From assembly GCF_002160915.1 (NCBI RefSeq), contig NZ_NFLM01000006.1:1-64000 (forward strand): a DNA stretch of 64,000 nucleotides. The letters are read 5' to 3'. Both the position numbers and the translations under genes were made by a program. Below are positions 32,914-39,940 of the stretch, one piece after another. Under the pieces are notes generated by a model. It searched no databases and was not told the origin of the DNA. It saw only the letters and a list, made by a program, of their open reading frames with translations. This DNA comes from Faecalibacterium sp. An121 (GTDB lineage Bacteria > Bacillota > Clostridia > Oscillospirales > Ruminococcaceae). How positions within the stretch are numbered: position 1 is the stretch's first letter; each line of letters opens with the position of its first letter.

Positions 32914-34875
32914 TCAGCGCAGGATATGAACGTCCCGGGTGGACGGCTGGCCCACCGGCATGGAGGCATCGCTGGGCCAATAGGTCTGTTCCGGGTCGAT
33001 GCTGAAGGTCAAATGCTGGCCGTCGAAGGATTCCAGCCCTTCAGCAAGAGAAACATCAATCAGACGGACTTCCCCGCTTCGTGCCCGGGAGGCAGGGGAC
33101 GGATCTCCCGTCTCCAGCTCCATCACTTGCGGCGTATCCAGCACAATGAGCCGGAAGGTCTGGGTGGTGTCGGTCCAGGGTGCGTTGGGGTCCGGGCAGC
33201 CCTGGAGGTTGACCACCTCCTGATAGCTGTAGCTGTCCACCGTCCCTGTAAAAACAATCCGGTTCCCATCCTCCGGAAGTGACGGCGCCGCAGCGCCGGG
33301 CTGCGAAGCGGCTGACTGGGAGGAACTGGTTTCTGTTTCGTTTTCTCCGCCGGAAGTTCCGTCAAAATCGGGCCAGCGGTCCAGCGGGGCGGTGTCGCTT
33401 CCATCGTGCCACTGGATTTCCACAAAGGAGAATTCCTCGGGGATCGTATGGACAAAACTCCCACCCCAGGCAGTAATAGTGACCAGGTGCTCCCCTTCCA
33501 GGGTAATCCGGTCAATGACGGTGGCCCCGGTGCCGCCGCTGACCGAGATGGTGCGCAGCCCCCGTCCATCTGCCATCTGACCCAAGCCGCCCCGATAACC
33601 GCCGATTTCTGCCACCCCTTCGGTCAGACTCTCGGGCGGTTCCAGGACCGTTCCGCTTTCCGGGTCATACTGGAAGACCCGGATGAACCACAGATATTCT
33701 TCGGTTTCCTGGGAGAGCAGCAAGGTGGGCACCGGGTCTTCCGGCTCCAGCTGCACCAGGGCGTATTGATAGCGCCCGGTGGGGGTTACGGAATCCTGGG
33801 TATAGGTGTAGCTGTCCGCCTGAGAAAGAATCTCTTTGTATGCTTCCAGTGCCTGATCCACCGGGTCTTTGGCTGCCTCGGAAGCCAAAGGGTCTGAATC
33901 TGCCGCAGCGGCCTGAACGATGGAAGATGTCCCAACCGTCGAAGCAGGCTGCGACGCTTCCCCCGGGGCCAAATGGATGAACCCATACGCCCCCAGGCCA
34001 ACGCCAGCGGCAGCAGCCAGCGCGATGACCCCCAGTTTGGCCGCTCCCAAACTGCCGAAGGCTCTGGCCCCCAAACCGGCTTTGGCTGCTGCACCGCTCC
34101 CGGCTGTTTTGGCCCCGGTGGTACCGGCTGCTGCGGTATGGGCCGCCGCGGCATCTGCCCCGGCAGTGGTTTCCGCCAGGATCTGTCGAAGCAGATTCCT
34201 GTCGGGAAGGACGTTTCCCTCCTCCTGGCAGCGCAGCAGCCAGAGCAGGAAGGGAATCGGAGCGAGACCATAGAGCTTGGTTCCCTTCTTCTCCAGCGCC
34301 AGGACCTTTGTCTCGATCTTTCTCCGGCCGTAAAAAAGCCGGCTTTTGACGGCGCTCTCTGAGAGATCCAGCGCCAGGGCAATCTGTTTGACAGACAGCT
34401 CCTCATAATAAAACATCTCGATGACAACTCTTTGGTCTTCCGGCAGGCCGTCCAGAATTTCCCGGATCAGACGGGCGGTTTCCTCCCGGTCCAAAACCTT
34501 CTCCGGCCAGCTTCCATCATTGGCGTCCATGATCTGTTCTTCCGCCGGGCTTTCCCATTCGGTTTCCTTTTCGCCCCTCAGATCCGCAAAGAAAGCCGGA
34601 TGTTTCTTTTTCAGCCAGTCTTTCGCTGTATTTCGGGCGATCTGCTGTATCCAGGGTAGAAATTTTTCCGTGCCTTCAAACTGGTTCAGATGCTTGAATG
34701 CTTTGATGTAGCTGTCCTGCAGCAGATCCAAAGTCTCCTGCTCATCCTTGACCATAACCTGAATCGTGCAATAGACTCTGCTGTAGGTCATTTCGTACAG
34801 CCGTTCCATGGCTTGTTGATCGCCGCGCTTTGCCTTTAAAACCAGATCCGGGATATTTTGATCGGATTGACCCAT
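32914..34875 (-). CDS. ECF-type sigma factor fused to a transmembrane and extracellular domain (IME1 cargo)
   Basis: A 653-residue fusion. Residues 1-95 are sigma region 2 ('AMERLYEMTYSRVYCTI', 'DLLQDSYIKAFKHLNQFEG', 'LPWIQQIARNTAKDWLKK'); residues 145-195 are region 4 ('GLPEDQRVVIEMFYYEELSV', 'ALDLSESAVKSRLFYGRRKI'). An Ala-rich linker leads to one transmembrane helix near residue 280 ('LGVIALAAAAGVGLGAYGFI') and a roughly 350-residue outer region with a Ser-rich spacer. Separate sigma and anti-sigma proteins are normal; here the sigma factor itself is tethered, so release may need proteolysis, or it may act at the membrane. It starts the cargo operon with two lipoproteins and probably drives them. 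Confidence 0.85.
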   Translation of the reverse strand: MGQSDQNIPDLVLKAKRGDQQAMERLYEMTYSRVYCTIQVMVKDEQETLDLLQDSYIKAFKHLNQFEGTEKFLPWIQQIARNTAKDWLKKKHPAFFADLRGEKETEWESPAEEQIMDANDGSWPEKVLDREETARLIREILDGLPEDQRVVIEMFYYEELSVKQIALALDLSESAVKSRLFYGRRKIETKVLALEKKGTKLYGLAPIPFLLWLLRCQEEGNVLPDRNLLRQILAETTAGADAAAAHTAAAGTTGAKTAGSGAAAKAGLGARAFGSLGAAKLGVIALAAAAGVGLGAYGFIHLAPGEASQPASTVGTSSIVQAAAADSDPLASEAAKDPVDQALEAYKEILSQADSYTYTQDSVTPTGRYQYALVQLEPEDPVPTLLLSQETEEYLWFIRVFQYDPESGTVLEPPESLTEGVAEIGGYRGGLGQMADGRGLRTISVSGGTGATVIDRITLEGEHLVTITAWGGSFVHTIPEEFSFVEIQWHDGSDTAPLDRWPDFDGTSGGENETETSSSQSAASQPGAAAPSLPEDGNRIVFTGTVDSYSYQEVVNLQGCPDPNAPWTDTTQTFRLIVLDTPQVMELETGDPSPASRARSGEVRLIDVSLAEGLESFDGQHLTFSIDPEQTYWPSDASMPVGQPSTRDVHILR

Positions 34876-35233
34876 TTTTCCTGTTGCCTCCTTTTGCGGA
34901 TTGAAAATCTCGCTGTCAGTTCAGACGATTCCATTCAGTTCGTTCCTCTTATCTATAGAACGACCAGACGCGCAGACAGGTTGTAAGAATTCTAAAAATT
35001 ATTATTTTGCACAATACGGTCGCCTTTTTATGCAATTATAACAAATTTCAATCTGTAACGCAATCCAATTCATTGAAATCGCACTTTATAAAAGAGCAAT
35101 TGTCTTATTCGATGAATGGCTCATTGATTCGTCTGCTTTGGCTTCCTTTCAAGCAAAATTTTATTTGTAATCGTCATTTTTGGCATATCTGTCCCGTCTG
35201 GATTGTGCTTTTCCTTTCTCATTTTTGTTACAA
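34876..35233. other. Gene-free right end of IME1
   Basis: About 360 A+T-rich bases between the sigma-factor start and the maff2 junction. It should hold the promoter of the cargo operon (reading left) and the recombinase binding sites of the right end, including TAGTTGTAAC on the minus strand at 35227-35236. I see no gene with a ribosome site here. Confidence 0.6.
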
Positions 35234-35392
35234 CTACTTGGCCATCAAGTGCTTCATGCCCTGGCTCTTTGCGCCGGGGTTGTCCGAGCCGTAACCTTCC
35301 AGCAGGTTGACGCCGCCCCACACGCCGAGACCAGCGCCCAGGGCAACAACGAGGGTCTGCAGAACCTCAATGGCCGAATTGAAAAAATCCAT
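35234..35392 (-). pseudogene. Maff2 family protein, 5' fragment (split by IME1)
   Basis: Starts at ATG 35392 behind TAGGAGG and encodes 'MDFFNSAIEVLQTLVVALGA' and on to 'GMKHLMA', then reads into IME1 and stops after one foreign residue (AK, TAG at 35234). It is the first 51 residues of a 71-residue Maff2 protein, a two-helix membrane component beside VirB6 in these ICEs. The C-terminal piece is at 26742-26812. Confidence 0.9.
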
Positions 35393-35512
35393 AGTCGTTT
35401 CCTCCTAAATTAAAAAGAACTTGCGGCCGGTCGGTACACACCTGAAATCATCATTCTTTTGGCTGCTAACCGCAGCAGGGTTGATTTGCCGGTGCACCTG
35501 GGGCCTGGATAA

Positions 35513-35540
35513 TAAAAAATCCTCCCGAGATTGGGAGGAT
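35513..35540 (-). terminator. Intrinsic terminator of the hydrolase operon
   Basis: ATCCTCCC (35519-35526) pairs with GGGAGGAT (35533-35540); on the minus strand the stem runs into six T. It follows the stop of the hydrolase gene at 35590 and shields maff2. Confidence 0.85.
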
Positions 35541-35589
35541 CAAATAATATGTATTGCCCTTTAAAGGAAATAGATTTTTCAATCTATTT

Positions 35590-36582
35590 TCATTTGATCG
35601 GAAGATAAGTTTTCAAGTATTCTTCCAGTTTCTGATAATAACGCCGAAGCTCTCGATCGTCATTTTGCAGCCCATGGCCGGAATGGGGCAAAACAATGTA
35701 GTCGTGGGGAACGCCGCAGGCCGACAGCGCTTCATCCAAGCGAATCGACGCCTCAAACGACTGAACACGATCCAGGCTGCCATAGGCCATCAGGGAGGGT
35801 ACAGTGTTTTCATCCACCCACAACAAGGCGGAAATCTCTTTCACGGCCTGGTCGTATGCGGGTGTCCCAAACAGCTGGGGGAAAATTTCTTTTCCGGCCA
35901 TAACACCGAACAAAACGGCTGCCGCCTGGTTGCTCTCCTGCGTATTCTGGTCAAACCCATAGCATCTCCAGTCCTCCGGGTAAAAGCTAGAGGGGCCTAC
36001 TGCGCCAAACACCATTCTTACTGGCACAGGGGAAGCATCGGCATCCCGATACCCATAGAGCATGGCCAGACAGTGGCCTGCTGAGCCGCCTCCAATCGCC
36101 ATCCCATCAATAGAGTATCCCCGGGCTTTTGCCTCAGCGACTACAAAAGGAATGCCTTCCCGTATTTCAACAGACTGGGAATAAACGCTGGCATCCGGAT
36201 GTGCTTCATCCCGGAGGGTATAATTAATCCCGGCTGCTACATACCCCTTGGAACACAGCCAGCGGAGCATTTCTTCATCCTCTTTTTTGTCTCCTGAGGT
36301 AAAGCCGCCGGCATGAAGATAGACCACCAATCCATAGCTTTCTTTCGTGTTGTCTGCCGGGAGATAGAGATCGAATTTGTTGGAGGGAGCTTTTCCATAG
36401 GCAATATCCCGGTGAACGGTGCCGATCTCGCGATCCTTGGGTACCGTATATTCTTTTGCCCAGGCGGGCTTGACGGTCTTGCTGGCTATACCTGCACCAA
36501 AGGCAATCGCAAAGGCTGCCGCATAAAGGAGCACAGACATCTTTTTTCCTCTCTTTCTTACAGTTCTTCCAGCATTCTTCAT
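35590..36582 (-). CDS. Alpha/beta hydrolase with N-terminal membrane anchor or signal
   Basis: A 330-residue hydrolase of the HSL/BD-FAE-like type. After a basic N-terminus and a hydrophobic segment ('VLLYAAAFAIAFGAGIA') come the oxyanion motif 'LVVYLHAGGFTSGDKK', the nucleophile elbow 'GGGSAGHCLA', an acid in the 'MAYGSLDRVQSF' region, and the histidine in 'VLPHSGHGLQ'. It probably cleaves an ester outside or at the membrane; the substrate is unknown. Its ATG overlaps the stop of a 44-residue peptide gene. It forms an operon with a second hydrolase, divergent from a TetR gene. Confidence 0.85.
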   Translation of the reverse strand: MKNAGRTVRKRGKKMSVLLYAAAFAIAFGAGIASKTVKPAWAKEYTVPKDREIGTVHRDIAYGKAPSNKFDLYLPADNTKESYGLVVYLHAGGFTSGDKKEDEEMLRWLCSKGYVAAGINYTLRDEAHPDASVYSQSVEIREGIPFVVAEAKARGYSIDGMAIGGGSAGHCLAMLYGYRDADASPVPVRMVFGAVGPSSFYPEDWRCYGFDQNTQESNQAAAVLFGVMAGKEIFPQLFGTPAYDQAVKEISALLWVDENTVPSLMAYGSLDRVQSFEASIRLDEALSACGVPHDYIVLPHSGHGLQNDDRELRRYYQKLEEYLKTYLPIK

Positions 36583-36713
36583 AAGAAATTCCCTCCGAAC
36601 ATGGTCCCGCCCAGCAGGAGATTGAGAAACGCCCGGACGGCAAGTCGTCCTAAAACAAAGCCGGCCAGGAGGATCACTGCCAAAAGGACGATCTGTTTCG
36701 TTTGCAAAGACAT
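36579..36713 (-). CDS. 44-residue single-pass membrane peptide
   Basis: A short ORF, MSLQTKQIVLLAVILLAGFV then a basic-hydrophobic tail ending GGNFL. It has one strong transmembrane helix and lies exactly between the two hydrolase genes, overlapping the next start by ATGA and beginning 11 bases after the previous stop. A weak GAAAACA precedes it. Size and coupling suggest a real small protein of the operon; no family is known to me. Confidence 0.55.
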   Translation of the reverse strand: MSLQTKQIVLLAVILLAGFVLGRLAVRAFLNLLLGGTMFGGNFL

Positions 36714-36724
36714 TGTTTTCTCCT

Positions 36725-37654
36725 TTACTTCAAATCAATTTGGATATCTTGATAGAGCGGATTTCTTTGGATCTCTGCGTCTTTGCCCGCAAAGGCTCTG
36801 GCCGCCTCTTCGTCATCTTGAAGCTGCCACATAAACCACGCCATGATATAGCCATCCTCAGCGGTGGCGGTTCTGCCGTGATCGGTATTTGTCCGCCGCA
36901 TCATCACCTTATCGCCAGGAATCTGGTCGTAAATTTCCTTCAGGCCTTCCCCTGTCACCACCCAGTCATCTCCCCCGCCGGCACCTGACACCAGCAGGAT
37001 GGGAGCTGTGATCTGGTCGGCATGGTAAGGCCACTCCAATGCCTCCGCAAGCTGTTGATTGGTCGGAGAGAGGGCCACAGCAGCCTTGTAGATGCTCTTA
37101 TGTTCCGTATTGGTAATGGCGTTGAGCACACCAACACCGCCCTGAGAATGGCCGATGATCCCTACATGGTCAAAATCAATTTTTTGATAGAAAACATTTT
37201 CCTTGTCGTTTAGCCTCTGATAGTTGTTCAGCCTTTCCAAATGGCGAATGCACATCTCTGCACCGAACCCATTCCAGGAATAGGTTTCCTCTGTTGCGAT
37301 GACAATGAAACCGTAAGAGGCATAGAACTTGTGCTGTGCCTTGGAGAGGGACCCCTTCCACCCAGTCCCATTGCATACCACAATCACAGGGTATTTTTTA
37401 TTTTCCGTTTCCAGTTCAGCGGGATAGCTGATCTCGTATTTTTCAAACACCTGGAACGCCGGATCTTCATAATAAGACGCAGCATAGGGACCATCTTTCA
37501 AATAAGAGGCTTCCAGGGCGCCTCCCGTTTGGATCTCATCCCGATAGTTTTCCTTTAATGAAGCATCCCTATGGGTGAGCCAAAAGAGAAATACTCCTAT
37601 CAGAATCACCATGACCAGGAGTGCGACTCCCATTACTTTCAACACTTTTTTCAT
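36725..37654 (-). CDS. Alpha/beta hydrolase, chlorophyllase/dienelactone-hydrolase-like, membrane-anchored
   Basis: A 309-residue protein with an N-terminal transmembrane helix ('VMGVALLVMVILIGVFLFWL'). The hydrolase core shows 'YPVIVVCNGTGWKG', the nucleophile elbow 'VGIIGHSQGGVGVLNA', an acidic residue region 'ILLVSGAGGGDDW', and a late His ('TNTDHGRTATAEDG'). This fits a surface-facing esterase. The ATG at 37654 follows AAGGAAGGAAT and is preferred over an upstream in-frame start. First gene of the operon controlled by the divergent TetR promoter region. Confidence 0.85.
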   Translation of the reverse strand: MKKVLKVMGVALLVMVILIGVFLFWLTHRDASLKENYRDEIQTGGALEASYLKDGPYAASYYEDPAFQVFEKYEISYPAELETENKKYPVIVVCNGTGWKGSLSKAQHKFYASYGFIVIATEETYSWNGFGAEMCIRHLERLNNYQRLNDKENVFYQKIDFDHVGIIGHSQGGVGVLNAITNTEHKSIYKAAVALSPTNQQLAEALEWPYHADQITAPILLVSGAGGGDDWVVTGEGLKEIYDQIPGDKVMMRRTNTDHGRTATAEDGYIMAWFMWQLQDDEEAARAFAGKDAEIQRNPLYQDIQIDLK

Positions 37655-37666
37655 ATTCCTTCCTTG

Positions 37667-37760
37667 TTGACTTCTTTCCAATGATCGGGTATAGTATTCA
37701 CAGATGCAGACACATTTGTATCGGCGTTACTATTGTGTCAGCAAAACCGGTTTCTGTCAA
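37667..37760. promoter_or_regulatory. Divergent promoters and likely TetR operator
   Basis: Rightward: TTGACT (37667-37672), 17 bases, TATAGT (37690-37695), serving the TetR gene. Leftward on the minus strand: TTGACA (37760-37755), 17 bases, CACAAT (37737-37732), serving the hydrolases. Between them GACACA (37709-37714) and TGTGTC (37734-37739) are the ends of an imperfect palindrome that overlaps the leftward -10, a fitting site for the regulator to repress both directions. Confidence 0.7.
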
Positions 37761-37774
37761 CAGGAGGAAGAAAA

Positions 37775-38347
37775 ATGAGACAAACAGAGCGGAATGTATC
37801 ACCGATGAGCAACGAAGGCCGCAACCTCTATGTGGTTCAGCACATTACCGCGGCCATTTTGGATTTGATGCAGGAGCAGGATTTGTCCGATCTCACCATC
37901 AGCCAGATTTGTGAACAGGCAGGTGTAGGACGAGCCTCCTTTTACCGCAACTTTTCCAGCAAAGAGGATGTCCTTCGCCAGGAAGCAAACCGGCTGACCG
38001 CGGCATGGAAAGCGGAATACGAAGCGCAAGACCACGCTGCCTTCAACGAGGTCCTGATCAGCCTTCTGGACTTCTATAAGCTGCACACGCCATTTTTTCT
38101 TTCCCTGTACAAAGCCGGCCTTTCCCAGATCGTTTTGGATACCATCCTCGCCCAGTCGGACATCACGCCGGAACTGCCCAATCCTGTAGCATATCTGAAA
38201 TCTTCGGTGGCCTATATGCTCTACGGATGGGTGGTGGAATGGTTCAAACGCGGAATGCAGGAGAGCGGGACCGAACTGGCCCAAATGATTGCAGCATCTC
38301 AAGCAGAAAAAATCCATGATGCAACCGAGAATCCACCTCTGGTATGA
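37775..38347 (+). CDS. TetR/AcrR-family transcriptional regulator
   Basis: A 190-residue regulator starting at ATG 37775 behind CAGGAGG. The N-terminal DNA-binding domain reads 'ITAAILDLMQEQDLSDLTIS', 'QICEQAGVGRASFYRNFSSK', typical TetR. The C-terminal domain resembles TetR_C type proteins with 'VAYMLYGWVVEWFKRGMQES'. It is divergent from two hydrolases and likely represses them until a small ligand, perhaps their substrate, binds. It is the only plus-strand gene in the region and belongs to the cargo cassette between maff2 and virD4. Confidence 0.9.
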   Translation: MRQTERNVSPMSNEGRNLYVVQHITAAILDLMQEQDLSDLTISQICEQAGVGRASFYRNFSSKEDVLRQEANRLTAAWKAEYEAQDHAAFNEVLISLLDFYKLHTPFFLSLYKAGLSQIVLDTILAQSDITPELPNPVAYLKSSVAYMLYGWVVEWFKRGMQESGTELAQMIAASQAEKIHDATENPPLV

Positions 38348-38384
38348 AATAAGTTTTATGTATGCCCCCTTAACCGGGGGCTTT

Positions 38385-39845
38385 TCATTCTTCGTCCGCT
38401 TCCACTACATCGTAGGTGTCCGAAGGTTTGAGTTTCAGGCGGTGATCGAGGAACTTCTCGATGTCAAACGTGTTCTTCTTATCGTAGTCCCCGGTCAGCT
38501 TATAGTTTGGGTGCTGGGTCAGATCGTACTTGTCGGAGAGAAAAGGCCGGACACCGCGCAGCTGCAGGATGCACTTACCGCCGTCCATGACGGCCAGTTC
38601 ATCCCGGCTCATGAGTTCATGGCCGGTTTTTTGGTACGATGTGCCATAGCTGGGGCTGTTGCCGCGGGTGTCCGATGTGTTGTAGAGGTCGATCGTCTCT
38701 TTCCCTAGTGCTGCAGCTAGTTCTTTGAGGGTTGTGTTTTCGGAGCCGCCCAGAAACACCTGGCTATCCATATTGCCGATAATGGTATCGGCATTGTCCT
38801 TGTACAGTGCTTTGAGCTGAGACTGTGCCTGCAGCACCAGGCAGGCCGAGATTTCCCGGCTGCGGATGGTAGCCACCAGCTTCTCTAGGTTGGGAATCTG
38901 GCCGATGTTGGCGCACTCGTCGATCAGACAGCGCACATGAATGGGCAGCCGCCCCCCATACACGTCATCGGCCTTTTCGCAGAGCAGGTTGAACAGCTGA
39001 GTGTACACCATAGAGATCAAGAAATTGAAGGTTGAATCCGTGTCCGACATGATGAGGAACAGTGCCGTTTTGCGGTCACCCAAGGTGTCCAGTTCCAGCT
39101 CGTCATAGGCGGTAATCTCCCGCAGTTCCGCGATATCAAATGGTGCCAGCCGGGCACCGCAGGAAATGAGGATCGACTTTGCGGTCTTGCCGGCGGCCAG
39201 CTTATACAGACGATACTGGCGTACTGCGAAATGGTTCGGCTGCTGCTCTCCCAGCTTCTCAAACATCTGGTCCACCGGGTTCTGATACTCCTCGTCATCC
39301 TCCCGGACTTCCATGACGTTCAAAAATTCCAGCAGCGTCGCAAAGTTCTGTTCTTCTTCTGGTGCCTCATAGTGGATATAGGCAATTAACGACGTAAGCA
39401 AGAGTTTTTCCGCTTTGTCCCAAAACGGATCGCCCCCTTTGCCTTCGCCTCGGGTATTGGTCATGAGGGTTGTCACCAGCTTCAAGATGTCCTTTTCCGA
39501 GTGGATATACGCAAATGGATTATAATGCATCGACTTCTTGAAGTTGATACAATTAAAAATCTTGATGCGGTAGCCTTTCTTCACAAACGCATTGCCGACC
39601 TCAAGAATCGTAGTTCCCTTCGGGTCGGTGAGAACATACGAAGAATGCAGCTGTAGCAGATTAGGGAGAATGAAGTACCGTGTTTTGCCGCTTCCGGAGC
39701 CGCCCACAATCAGCACGTTCTTGTTCCGGGCATTCTTGGGATCAGGGGGCCGGCTGGAAAGCATCAGCCGTTCCGTTTTGGTCAGGATGATGTTCTCCTC
39801 GAACTTGGGGTCCATAAAAGGCTCAATGTCCTTGGCATTGCCCCA
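38385..39845 (-). pseudogene. virD4: VirD4/TraG coupling ATPase, 3' part (split by IME2)
   Basis: Bases 39842-38385 encode the last 485 residues of VirD4, from 'GNAKDIEPFMDPKFEENIIL' on. It includes Walker A 'VGGSGSGKTRYFILPNLLQ', 'YVLTDPKGTTILEVG', Walker B 'VRCLIDECANIGQIPNLEKL', and 'SREISACLVLQAQSQLKALY'. The N-terminal membrane domain is at 47669-47974. Joining both at TGG gives a 584-residue protein in frame, the usual size. An internal ATG at 39815 could start a soluble ATPase lacking its membrane anchor. VirD4 brings the relaxase-DNA complex to the channel, so the ICE should be transfer-deficient while split. Confidence 0.93.
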
Positions 39846-39940
39846 TGAAGCGTTTTGTCAAGTGTTATTTGGAGTTATTGACGCACAATCAAGGCGAAAG
39901 CGCGAAAGTGCAAAGCGCAAAGGGTCTGCACTTTGCGTTT

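Larger units (their letters stand above)
26805..35247. mobile_element. IME1: Tn4451-like mobilizable element inserted in maff2
   Basis: The ends are fixed by the broken maff2 gene: both junctions carry GGCCATCA (26805-26812 and 35240-35247), so the insert is 8435 bp plus one copy. Imperfect terminal inverted repeats are TAGTTGGAAC at 26830-26839 and TAGTTGTAAC on the opposite strand at 35227-35236. Contents are a large serine recombinase at one end, a TnpW-like protein, a MOBV relaxase with oriT, and a three-gene envelope cargo operon. On the minus strand the shared octamer reads TGATGGCC and contains the GA dinucleotide that TnpX-type recombinases use. The exact crossover is not resolved within the octamer. 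Confidence 0.9.

Noticed and set aside
35007-35294. 95-codon plus-strand ORF at the right end of IME1
   Set aside because: It crosses the IME1/maff2 junction and has no ribosome site, so it would not exist in either element alone.
39815-39842. Treating the 476-codon VirD4 frame from ATG 39815 as a complete gene
   Set aside because: Coupling-protein sequence continues upstream of the ATG to the IME2 junction, and the membrane domain is found on the other side of IME2.
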